Origin: Halobacteriales archaeon QS_8_69_73 | GTDB lineage: Archaea > Halobacteriota > Halobacteria > Halobacteriales > Haloarculaceae | Reading direction: 5' to 3' | DNA: 64,000 nt | Assembly: GCA_003022945.1 (NCBI GenBank) | Contig: PXRZ01000008.1 | Coordinates: forward strand, 45,839-109,838 | Shown here: piece after piece, positions 1 through 8,175 of the stretch | How the letters are laid out: each line of letters opens with the position of its first letter | Numbering within the stretch: position 1 is the first letter of the stretch | Notes under the pieces: generated by a model | Told to the model about the DNA's origin: nothing | Databases searched by the model: none | Seen by the model: only the letters and a program-made list of their open reading frames with translations | Program-made: the position numbers and the translations under genes

Positions 1-795
1 ACCGAGCGGCTAAAGCACGTCTCCCTGTCGGGCGGCAAGCGGGTCCGGCCGATGGTGACGCTACTCGCCTTCGAGGCCGCCGGCGGCGAGTTGGCCGGCG
101 GGAGCGGTCGTCCGCGTCGGGCGGCCGACGACGCGGTCGACTTCGCGGTCGGGGTCGAGCTCGTCCACAACGCCTCGCTGGTCGTCGACGATATCATCGA
201 CGAGTCGGGGCTGCGGCGCGGCGTCGACAGCGCCTGGGCGGCGTTCGGCCACGGGTCGGCCATCGTCACCAGCGACGGGCTGCTCGGGGAGGCCTTCGCG
301 CTGTTTTCCGCCGACGACCGTGCCATGCGGGTCGTCAGCGAGGCGATGGTCGAGCTCGGCGAGGGCGAGGCGACCGAACTCGTCGCCCGCCCGGCCACCG
401 AGGAGGAGTACATGGAGCTGGCCCGCCGGAAGACGGGGGCGCTGTTCCGCGCCGCCGCGGAGCTGGGCGCCATCGCCGCCGACGCCGACGCCTACACCGT
501 CGAGTCGTTCGGCCGCTACGCAGAACGGGTCGGCATCGCCTTCCAGATCCGCGACGACGTCCTCGACGCGACCGCCGACGCCGACGACCTCGGCAAGCCC
601 ACCGGCCAGGACGCCGAGATGGAGCGGCCATCGCTCGTCCGGATCACGGAGATGACGCCTGAGGAGACCAACGAGCGGGCCCGCCGGGAGTCAGAGGCGG
701 CGCTGTCGGCCCTGGAGACCGCCGACGTCGTCGACTCGAAGGCCGTCGGCTACCTCCAGGACCTCGCGGAGTTCGTCGTCGTCCGGGAACGCTGA
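1..795 (+). CDS. Polyprenyl (geranylgeranyl-type) diphosphate synthase, 5' end cut by the window
   Basis: Trans-isoprenyl diphosphate synthase, which condenses isopentenyl diphosphate with allylic diphosphates to make the C20 or longer chains of archaeal lipids and quinones. The open frame runs in from base 1. Its first visible residues include the family motif GGKRVRP (residues about 11-17 of the fragment). The first Asp-rich motif DDIID is at about 63-67 and the second, DDVLD, at about 185-189. Together these bind the Mg-diphosphate. Only the extreme N terminus is missing. The ATG at 52 lies inside the conserved domain and is not the real start. The prs gene follows 45 bp downstream on the same strand. 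Chain length cannot be read from the sequence. Confidence 0.9.
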   Translation, partial: TERLKHVSLSGGKRVRPMVTLLAFEAAGGELAGGSGRPRRAADDAVDFAVGVELVHNASLVVDDIIDESGLRRGVDSAWAAFGHGSAIVTSDGLLGEAFALFSADDRAMRVVSEAMVELGEGEATELVARPATEEEYMELARRKTGALFRAAAELGAIAADADAYTVESFGRYAERVGIAFQIRDDVLDATADADDLGKPTGQDAEMERPSLVRITEMTPEETNERARRESEAALSALETADVVDSKAVGYLQDLAEFVVVRER

Positions 796-840
796 CCGCG
801 AACGGCAACGTGTTTACCGACGGGCGCCGCAATTCCGTGC

Positions 841-1674
841 ATGATCGTGCCCGGCTCCACCTCCCAGGAGCTCGCGGCGGCGCTCGCCGCGGAGCTGGAC
901 GAGCCGCTGGCCGCCGTCGAGTACGACCGTTTCGCCGACGGCGAGCGGCTCGTCCGCGTGCCCGAGACCGACGACCGCGCCGTCGTCGTCTGTGCGACCG
1001 TCTCCGACCACGCCCACGTCGAGCTGCTCCAGCTGCAGGACGCCGCCCGCCGACGGGCCGACGAGGTCGTCACTGTCCTGCCGTACATGGGGTACGCCCG
1101 CCAGGACGAGGCCTTCGAACCCGGACAGCCGGTCTCGGCGCGGGCCGTCGCGCGGGCCGTCTCGACCGGCACCGACCGCGTCGTCGTCGTCAACCCCCAC
1201 GAGCGGGCGGTGTGTGACTTCTTCGACGCACCCTGCGAGGCCGTCGACGCCGCCGCCCGGCTGGCGGCGCCGCTGCCGGAGCTGGACGAGCCGCTGTTCC
1301 TCGCGCCCGACGCCGGGGCCGTCGCGCTGGCAGCGGCCGTCCGGGACGCCCACGGCGGCGGCGAGACCGACCACTTCCAGAAGCACCGCGTCTCCGACAC
1401 CGACGTCGAGGTCCGACCCAGCGACGCCCGGACCGCCGGCCGGGACGTGGTGCTCGTCGACGACATCGTCGCCACGGGGGCGACGATGAGCACCGCCATC
1501 GACCAGCTGTCGCGGCCGGCGCGGGTGTTCGTCGCCTGCGTCCACCCGATGCTGACCGACGGCGCCCGGACGAGACTCGCCGCCGCCGGCGCCGACGGCG
1601 TCTACGGCACCGACACCGTCGAGCGACCCGTCTCCGCGGTCAGCGCTGCCCCCGCCGTCGCCGACGTCCTCTGA
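841..1674 (+). CDS. prs: Ribose-phosphate pyrophosphokinase (PRPP synthetase)
   Basis: Makes PRPP from ribose 5-phosphate and ATP for nucleotide, histidine and cofactor synthesis in the cytoplasm. The 277-residue protein has the family N terminus (MIVPGSTSQELA), the flexible-loop/ATP region around YMGYARQDEAFEPGQPVSAR, and the PRPP-binding loop DVVLVDDIVATGAT near residues 200-215. It is somewhat shorter than bacterial Prs (about 310 residues), as usual for archaeal forms. The start is the first ATG after the upstream stop. PRPP users in this window include pyrE and hisH of the histidine pathway, but neither is adjacent. Confidence 0.95.
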   Translation: MIVPGSTSQELAAALAAELDEPLAAVEYDRFADGERLVRVPETDDRAVVVCATVSDHAHVELLQLQDAARRRADEVVTVLPYMGYARQDEAFEPGQPVSARAVARAVSTGTDRVVVVNPHERAVCDFFDAPCEAVDAAARLAAPLPELDEPLFLAPDAGAVALAAAVRDAHGGGETDHFQKHRVSDTDVEVRPSDARTAGRDVVLVDDIVATGATMSTAIDQLSRPARVFVACVHPMLTDGARTRLAAAGADGVYGTDTVERPVSAVSAAPAVADVL

Positions 1675-1765
1675 GGGTCATCGCAGGGCCGACCGGAAGA
1701 GCCGCCAGCGGCTGCCACTCGACCTGCTTCACGCACCGACGCCCGGACCGGGCGAGCAGCGCGGG

Positions 1766-2053
1766 TCACCGCTCGCCGACGCTATCGGCGTCGAACTTTA
1801 CGTACGCTTCCGTCTCGGCGTCCGGGAGCGCGGGGTCGTGGTGGCGGTACGTCCGCCGCGACCCGCACCACGGGCAGTCAGGCGTTTCTTGATCGTCCGT
1901 CGGCGCACCGTCGCCGTCGCCGTGGTGGCTGTTTGCGTCGCCGGCGTCGTCCCCCCCGCCGTCGTCATCGTCGCCGCCGGCATCGTCCCCTCCGGCGGTA
2001 CCCGCCGACGGGTCGCGATGACCGCAGGCCGGACACACCAGAAAGCGGGTCAT
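1766..2053 (-). CDS. Small Cys-pair (zinc-ribbon-like) protein, unknown function
   Basis: A 95-residue protein with two CxxC pairs, CPACGH near the N terminus and CPWCGS near residue 65, separated by a long run of Asp, Gly and His. This is consistent with a zinc ribbon interrupted by an acidic linker. I start it at the ATG at 2053 because that ATG overlaps the stop of the upstream peptidase gene (ATGA), a usual sign of translational coupling. A GTG 12 bases further up is possible. No family was recognised. The coupling suggests co-expression with the secreted peptidase, but nothing shows a functional link. Confidence 0.7.
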   Translation of the reverse strand: MTRFLVCPACGHRDPSAGTAGGDDAGGDDDDGGGDDAGDANSHHGDGDGAPTDDQETPDCPWCGSRRTYRHHDPALPDAETEAYVKFDADSVGER

Positions 2054-3996
2054 CGCCGCCCCCACAGCAGCAGCGTCGCGGCCAGCGCCGCGAGGACAAT
2101 GATAGGGCCAGGGGCAGCGCCGACCGCGTCCGTCTCCGTCGTCACCGCCCCGTCTCCTCCCTTGCCGGCGCCGGCCCGTTCGGCCGGGGTCTGCGACGCC
2201 GAGGCCCCCTCCCGAACCTGCACCCGCGTCGATGCCCGGTCGCCGGCCCGGACGGTGTAGTCGCCGGGCGTCTCGAACGTCGTCGTCGCCTCGACGGTCG
2301 TCTCCCTGGTGACGGCCACGCGCGTGCCGGCGACCGGCTGGCCGTCGACGGCGAACTCGACGGTGCCGGCGGCCGGGCGGTCGGCCGCCGGGACGACGGT
2401 CGCTCGCAGCACCACGCTCTCGCCGGGGGCGGCCGTCTTCGGCGCGGCCGACAGTTCCGTCACCCGCGGCTCGCCCGGCGGCTCGACGGTCGCCGTCGCC
2501 GTCGTCCCGCCTGCCCGCAGTCCGTACTCGCCCGGCGTCTCGAAGTCGCGGGCGAACGACAGCGTCGTCGACTCCCCGGGGGCGAGGCGGCCGCGGCGGG
2601 TCTCGACGAGGTCGCCGTCGACGGCGAACTCAACGACGTACCCGCCGGGGTCGGGGCCCTCGTTGCGGACGACGACGGTCATCTCGAGCCGCTCGCCGGC
2701 GACGAGCCGCGGCGTCTCGAGCGACTCCGACCGGTAGGGGCCGTCGACGGCGTACCCCTCGACGGACCGGGTGAACACCGCCCCGCCGAAGGCCTCGGCA
2801 TGGGCCGCCCGATCCCAGGTCGGCGGCGTCGCCGTCGTTTCGGTGTACCGCTCGGCGTCCGCGCGGATATCCGCCCCGCCGGCGGCCTCGATTGCGTCCA
2901 ACAGGTCGGCCTGCGTCACCTCCCCGCCGCCGAACTCCGCGACGACGCCGCCGACGGAGGCGTCGGCGGTCGCCCTGAGCCGCCGGTCCAGCGCCCCGTA
3001 GACGAGCGCGCCCTTCTCGTAGTCGGCCTCGTCGTCCCAGGTGTCCGGCTCCGCCAGCCGGACGTCCGCGTGGGTCTCGCGGTCGCCCTGCTCCAGCTTT
3101 CGCCGGAACGTCCCGTGGTCGATACGGCCGGTCTCGTAGCTGTACAGCGCCGCGTAGTAATCGGCCATCCCCTCGATCGTCCACCGCGTCGCCTCGGTCG
3201 GCTCGTACTCCTGCCGCGTGTGGACGTACTCGTGGACCCAGGCGTTGCGCGGGCCGGCGACGCGCTGGGTGTCGCGGACCCACATGTCGGCGTCGCCGCG
3301 CTGGAGGCCGGTGGCGGCCCACCCGACGGTCGTCGGCGCGGCGACGACGAACACCTTCCCGTCGGGATCGCCGAACGGGAGCCGGCGGGCGGCCTCGGCC
3401 ATCGAGTCCAGGACCGTCTCGGGGTCGGTCCGCAGATCGGCCGCCGCGGGGACGACCAGCCGGAGCCGCTGGTCAACCCCCTCGACGTCGCGGGTTCGGA
3501 CCTCGGCCGGGCCGAGGTAGGTGACGTTCGGCCCGGCGACGCCCTCGCCGGCGACCGTGTGGCGCTGGTCGACCGCGAGCCGCTCCGTCCGGTCGTAGAC
3601 GGCGACCCGCGGCGACCGGACGAGCGCCCATCCGTCGGTAGCGACGTAGGTGTACCGCTCGCCGGCACCCCGATCGACGGTGACGTTACCGGCCATCGTG
3701 TACGACAGCGTCGGCCGGTCGGTCGAGCGGGTCCACTCGTAGGTCCGCTCGTCGACCCGGGTGAACCCCTCCGTCTCGTAGACGTCCGTCCGCCGCGGGA
3801 GCACCACCGTGAGGCCGGCGGCGTCGCTCGGCGCGTCGACCGCCGTCGTCACGTCGACCCGGCCGGGCTCGTCGGCGCTAACCGTGTGCTCGACGGGTAC
3901 CTCCTGGGCGGCCGCCGGCGCCGCCAGGAGGGCCGCGCCGGTCGCCAGCAGGATGAAAAGCGCGATCGCCGCGACCGGCCGCCGGGATGGGGGCAT
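2050..3996 (-). CDS. Exported HExxH metallopeptidase with CARDB-like repeats and C-terminal membrane anchor
   Basis: A 648-residue protein with an N-terminal signal or membrane segment (residues about 8-31). A probable zinc-peptidase core carries HEYVH at 255-259 and a likely third ligand in the motif WTIEGMADYY (Glu about 275), a gluzincin-type arrangement. Two Ig/CARDB-like segments follow (about 400-490 and 500-590), each with the 'PGES ... F-E-TPG-Y' pattern. A Ser/Thr/Gly-rich stalk and a last hydrophobic helix ending in RR complete it. This is the layout of a cell-surface protease anchored at its C terminus. It lies directly after ileS with a one-base overlap and is coupled to the small zinc protein downstream. 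Substrate is unknown. Confidence 0.75.
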   Translation of the reverse strand: MPPSRRPVAAIALFILLATGAALLAAPAAAQEVPVEHTVSADEPGRVDVTTAVDAPSDAAGLTVVLPRRTDVYETEGFTRVDERTYEWTRSTDRPTLSYTMAGNVTVDRGAGERYTYVATDGWALVRSPRVAVYDRTERLAVDQRHTVAGEGVAGPNVTYLGPAEVRTRDVEGVDQRLRLVVPAAADLRTDPETVLDSMAEAARRLPFGDPDGKVFVVAAPTTVGWAATGLQRGDADMWVRDTQRVAGPRNAWVHEYVHTRQEYEPTEATRWTIEGMADYYAALYSYETGRIDHGTFRRKLEQGDRETHADVRLAEPDTWDDEADYEKGALVYGALDRRLRATADASVGGVVAEFGGGEVTQADLLDAIEAAGGADIRADAERYTETTATPPTWDRAAHAEAFGGAVFTRSVEGYAVDGPYRSESLETPRLVAGERLEMTVVVRNEGPDPGGYVVEFAVDGDLVETRRGRLAPGESTTLSFARDFETPGEYGLRAGGTTATATVEPPGEPRVTELSAAPKTAAPGESVVLRATVVPAADRPAAGTVEFAVDGQPVAGTRVAVTRETTVEATTTFETPGDYTVRAGDRASTRVQVREGASASQTPAERAGAGKGGDGAVTTETDAVGAAPGPIIVLAALAATLLLWGRR

Positions 3997-5773
3997 CAGT
4001 CGCCGGCCACGGGCTCGATGGCGATCCGCACGTCGGTGCCCTCCACGTCCCAGGTCCGGTCGTGGCCGTCGGCGACGCCGCCGAATCCGGCCGCCCGTAC
4101 CTCCTCGGCGATGAGTCCCTCGTGGTCGCGGACCAGCCCCGCGAGGCGGTCGTCCGCGACGTCGAGGTCGACGCGGATCTCCGCCTCGATGTCGAGGTCC
4201 AGTTCCTTCCGCATCTCCTGGACCCGGCGGACCACCTCGCGGGCGTATCCCTCCGATTCGATGGTCTCGGTCAGCGTCGCGTCGACGTAGATGACGCCGC
4301 GCTCCTCGCCGTCGACGTCGAAGGCGGTGCCCTCGACGCCTTCGGGCGTCTCGGCGGTGAACGACACCATCTCGTCGGTCAGCTCGACCGCGCGGCCGAG
4401 TTCGTCGGCGACGGCCGTCGACAGCGCCTCGAGGCTCGGCTCTTCGAGCGTGACGGCGTTGATCGCGTCCATCACCTCGCCGGCCGCGTCGCCGAACTCG
4501 GGGCCGAGCACCGACATGTCTGCCCGGACGCCGTACCGCAGTTCCGCCCAGTCGGCGTCGGGCTCGACCAGCTCGATCTCGCGGGCGTTGAGCCGGTCAC
4601 ACAGCAGCGGTCGGTGGCGGTCGACGGCCGCGGCGGTCGCCTCGTCGTCGGCGGCGACGACGGCCCGCCGGACGGGCCAGCGGAGCTTCCGCTCGGCCCG
4701 CTGGCGGGCGTTGGAGCCGGCCTCCTCGACGGCCGCGACGACGCCGACGTCGGCCTCGAGTTGCGGGTCCCGGAGCGACTCCGTCGGCTCCGGCCAGTCG
4801 CACATGTGGACGGTGTCGAAGCCGTCGTCGCCGGTCAGCGTCCCGTAGATGTCGTCGGCGACGTACGGCGCGTAGGGCGCCAGCAGCTTCGTCGTCTCCA
4901 CGAGCACGCGGTACAGCGTCGCGTAGGCGGCCTGCTTGCTCGGCGACTCCTCCTCTTCCCACATCCGCTCGCGGACGACCTGGATGTAGAACCGGGAGAC
5001 GTCCTCGACGACGAACTCGAGCAGCGCGTCGAGGGCCTTGTCCTGCCGGAACGACTCCCAGAAGTCGGTCATCTCGGCGACGGTGGTCTGGAGCCGCGAC
5101 AGCACCCACTCGTCGACGGTCTCGAGGTCGGCGTCGGCCAGCGCCGCCGACCCGTCCGTGTCGGGGTCGAAGCCGTCCAGCCGCATGTACGGCAGCGGGA
5201 ACCGGAAGACGTTCCAGAGGATGTTGAGCCGGCGTTCCATCTCGGCGGTCTCGTCCCAGGAGAACCGCATGTCGTCGCCCTGCGGCGTCACTGACAGCAG
5301 GAACAGCCGCATCGGGTCGACGCCGTGCTCGTCGATCACCTCGTGGGGGTCGACGAGGATGTCCTTCGACTTCGACATGCTGCGGCCGTCGGGCATATTG
5401 GCGAAGCCGTGCATCACCACCTGCCGGTAGGGAATCTCGTCGAGGGCGGCCCCGCCCATCCCCAGCTGCGACCAGAACCACCCGCGGGTCTGGTCGTGGG
5501 CCTCAATGATGAGGTCGGCGGGCCACAGCCGCTCGAAGTCGTCGGTCTCCTCGGGGTAGTTCAGCGTCCCCCACGACGCCATCGACGAGTCCAGCCAGAC
5601 GTCGAAGACGTCCGGTACCCGGGTGTAGGTGGTGCCGCCCTCGGTGATCGTCAGCTCGTCGACGGTGTCCTTGTGGAGGTCGACCGTCTCGGGGTCGACC
5701 GCCTGGTCGGCCCGCTCGGCCAGCTCCTCCCGCGAGGACACGACGATGGCGTCGTCGACGTCGCCCGACCAGT

Positions 5774-5817
5774 CTTCGGCGGCTTCGCCGCCTTCGTTCG
5801 AGGCAGTAGCCTCGCTA
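5774..5817. repeat. In-frame hairpin insertion inside ileS
   Basis: Two perfect short inverted repeats in tandem: GGCGGC-TTC-GCCGCC at 5778-5792 and CGAGGC-AGTA-GCCTCG at 5799-5814. They encode an Ala/Glu/Ser-rich insert (SEATASNEGGEAAE) between the expected IleRS sequences PIWTP and DWSGD. The insert keeps the frame. It resembles the short hairpins in the intergenic regions near 35.75 kb and 42.75 kb. Confidence 0.55.
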
Positions 5818-6578
5818 TCCGGCGTCCAGATGGGGATCGGAATCCCCCAGTAGCGCTGCCGGGAGACGTTCCAGTCCGGCGACTCCTCGACGAAGTCCGT
5901 GAACCGGTCGTCCCGGGCCTCCTGGGGGTACCACTCGCTGTCCTCGATGAGCGACAGCAGGTCCTCTTTGATGTCGGTGACCGTGATGTACCACTGGTCG
6001 GTCACCATCTGGACGACGGGCGTGTCGCACCGCCAGCAGTGGCCGTAGTCGTGGTGGTGCCGACCGCCGTGCAGCAGCAGCCCTCTCGCCTCGAGGTCGT
6101 CGGTGATATCGGGGTCGGCATCCTTGACGAACTGGCCGGCGTAGTCGCCGGCCGCCGGCTCGTAGATGCCGTCGGGCCCCACCGGGCAGAACACCTCCAG
6201 GCCGAGTTCCCGGCCGCGCTCGAAGTCCACCTCGCCGTGGCCGGGCGCGGAGTGGACCAGCCCCGTGCGGTCGGTCTCGACGTAGTCGGCGGTGTACACC
6301 TGCAGGGCGCCGTCGCCGTCCGGGGCGTCGGGCACTGCCTCCCGAAGCGGGTGCTCGTAGCGCCAGCCGACCAGCTCCTCGCCGGACAGCGACTCCCCGA
6401 GCGTCCACTCCTCGTAGCCGCCCCGCTCCAGGGTCTCCTCGACGCAGGACTCCTCGAGGTAGAGCCGCTCGGTCTCGCCGTCGGCGGTCGCCTCGACGGC
6501 CCGGTAGGTGGCGTCGCCGTCGACGGCGACGAAGGTGTTGGCCGGGATGGTCCACGGCGTCGTCGTCCAGATGCGTCC

Positions 6579-6610
6579 CCGCTCGCTCGTTCCGAGGGCT
6601 CGCTCCGCTC
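6579..6610. repeat. 26-bp insertion flanked by CCGCTC direct repeats in ileS
   Basis: CCGCTC occurs at 6579-6584 and again at 6605-6610. The 20 bases between them plus one copy of the hexamer make a 26-base insertion that shifts the ileS frame. On the gene strand it would encode a Ser/Glu/Arg-rich stretch (RSEPSERASG). The duplicated hexamer looks like a target-site duplication or a slippage or recombination scar. Confidence 0.55.
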
Positions 6611-7326
6611 GCCCTCGCGCTCCCGGTCGACGAGCGGGAACTTCACGTAGACCGAGGGGTCCTCGACGTGGTCGTACTCGACCTCGTTGTTGGCGATGGC
6701 GGTCTCACACCGCGGGCACTGCGAGATGGAGCGTTTGCCCTGCTCGACGAGCCCGCGCTCGTGGGCCTTCGAGAATCCCCACCACGCCGCCTCCATGTAG
6801 GAGGGGTCGATCGTCCGGTAGGGGTCGTCCCAGTCCATCCAGACGCCGAACGACCGGAAGTCCTCCTGTAGCCCGGCCAGCTGCTCGGTGGCGTAGGCCT
6901 TGCACTCCTGGATGAAGTTCTGCTCGCCGAACTCCTCGATGTCCTTCTTGTTGTCGAAGCCGAGCCGCCCTTCGACGCGGGTCTCGATGGGCAGTCCGTG
7001 CATGTCGTAGCCCGGCCGGTCGGTGACGTCGTACCCGCACATCCGGTGGTAGCGGATGTAGGCGTCCTTCAGCGTCTTGTTCCAGGTCGTCCCCATGTGG
7101 GCCGACCCGGAGGTGTACGGCGGGCCGTCGACGAAGAAGAACTCCTCGCCGCCCTCGCGGTGTCGCTTGGTCTGCTCGTAGGCGTCGACCGCCTCCCACC
7201 ACTCGGCGATGCGGTCCTCGACCCCGCCGGCGTCGTACCGGTCGTCGACCGTCTCGAACCTGCTCATACGTCACGTATCCGGCCGCGCTGTTAAATGAGA
7301 ATCGGTAGCCTGCCAACCGTTCCGAC

Positions 7327-7830
7327 TCACTCCAGTTGGATCTTCCGGACGAACTCGAACCCACGGATCTCGTTTATTACCTCGCCGTCGAGCGGCCGAT
7401 CGGTGACGAGATACAGCCGGGGCTCGTCGGTGAACTCCGGGTCTTCGCTTATCGTCTGCCGGATCGAGATGCCGTGGTCGGCGAGAACGCCGGTCACCGC
7501 CGAGACGATGCCGTGGCGGTCGGCGTCGTCCGGCAGCACCGTCAGCACCGTCAGGTCCAGCACCGGCGCGAGATCCATCAGCGAGGGGATCGCCGAGATG
7601 TTCTGGAAGATGCGCCGCAGTTCCTCGTCGGCGAGGATGGCGTCGGTCGTCGCGTCGACGACGCGACGGTCGACGTCGATCTCCCGGGCGATGCCGGTGT
7701 TCGGGATCTCGATGCCCCCCGAGACGACCCGGCCGCCGTCGTTGACCGAGAACCCCCGCTCCAGCAGAAGTCGGATGACAGCCTGCTGGCTCGGGCTGTC
7801 CTCGAATTTTCGCATAATTTCGTCGAACAT
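7327..7830 (-). CDS. ACT-domain protein, predicted regulator of amino-acid metabolism
   Basis: A 167-residue cytoplasmic protein matching the archaeal COG2150-type 'regulator of amino acid metabolism with ACT domain'. The N-terminal half has a helix-turn-helix-like region (SPSQQAVIRLLLERGFSV). The C-terminal ACT-like fold runs from about residue 90 (LDLTVLTVLPDDADRHGIVS), where a small ligand would bind. I start it at ATG 7830 (MFDEIMRKF), not at the longer in-frame start, because that upstream part has no conserved character and contains a hairpin (7831-7856) that fits a leader. The gene follows a 345-bp gap and precedes ileS on the same strand. Confidence 0.75.
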   Translation of the reverse strand: MFDEIMRKFEDSPSQQAVIRLLLERGFSVNDGGRVVSGGIEIPNTGIAREIDVDRRVVDATTDAILADEELRRIFQNISAIPSLMDLAPVLDLTVLTVLPDDADRHGIVSAVTGVLADHGISIRQTISEDPEFTDEPRLYLVTDRPLDGEVINEIRGFEFVRKIQLE

Positions 7831-8175
7831 ACACGCCCCCTCGCGCGGAGGGGTGTTGTCAGTTACGACGGCGGTGGACGTGCGCCTCGGCCACCTCTCA
7901 ACGGAAGCGAGAGCTCGTAGCGGGGGCACCGCACTTCGGAGCCCTGGCGGGCGCTGGGGGCCGTAGACGGTGCTGACGACGATTCACGATAGGGACGGGA
8001 GCGGCCGTCGGTGAAATGACGGCGTCCGTCGCCATGGCGTCGCGACGGCGGGGTAGCGAACAGGCGGTGCCGGCAGCGACGACCGGCGGTGCACCGCGCT
8101 CCCGCGAGACGCCGGTCGGTCGTGGTCAGCGCACACGACCTCTGGCCCCGTTTTGATATATAAAAGGTCGGCCGT
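7831..8175 (-). other. 345-bp gap, candidate leader or small RNA upstream of the ACT gene
   Basis: No convincing protein gene. On the minus strand a strong TATA box (TTTATATA, 8157-8164) lies just past the aldehyde oxidoreductase stop. A transcript would begin near 8130 and run about 300 nt to the ACT gene. It would start with GGTCGTG pairing to CACGACC after a 9-nt loop, and end with a GC-rich hairpin at 7831-7856 touching the ATG. Either a long structured leader or a separate small RNA would fit. No known riboswitch class was recognised. Confidence 0.35.
8157..8164 (-). promoter_or_regulatory. TATA box reading toward the ACT gene
   Basis: TTTATATA on the minus strand matches the archaeal box A consensus closely. 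It stands in GC-rich surroundings, 12 bp after the end of the aldehyde oxidoreductase gene. Confidence 0.5.

Larger units (their letters stand above)
3996..7267 (-). pseudogene. ileS: Isoleucyl-tRNA synthetase, reading frame broken by a 26-bp insertion
   Basis: Charges tRNA-Ile. The N-terminal frame (from ATG 7267) carries the HIGH-like motif GSAHMGTTWNK and the first zinc-binding Cys pair (CPRC). It is open to about 6600 and then runs into nonsense. From about 6575 on, a second frame continues with the editing domain, a CWRC zinc knuckle, the KMSKS motif (GRSMSKSKD) and the anticodon-binding domain to the stop at 3996. Removing the 26 bp between two CCGCTC copies (6579-6584 and 6605-6610) joins the two frames into the expected sequence around RIWTTTPWTIPA. 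A second, in-frame insertion lies near 5774-5817. Because this enzyme is normally indispensable, sequencing or assembly error is as likely as true inactivation. Confidence 0.85.

Noticed and set aside
1933..4290. 785-residue plus-strand ORF
   Set aside because: Antisense shadow of the exported peptidase; Arg/Pro/Gly-rich composition typical of reverse frames in GC-rich DNA.
3987..5294. 435-residue plus-strand ORF opposite ileS
   Set aside because: The opposite strand encodes conserved IleRS motifs; this frame has none.
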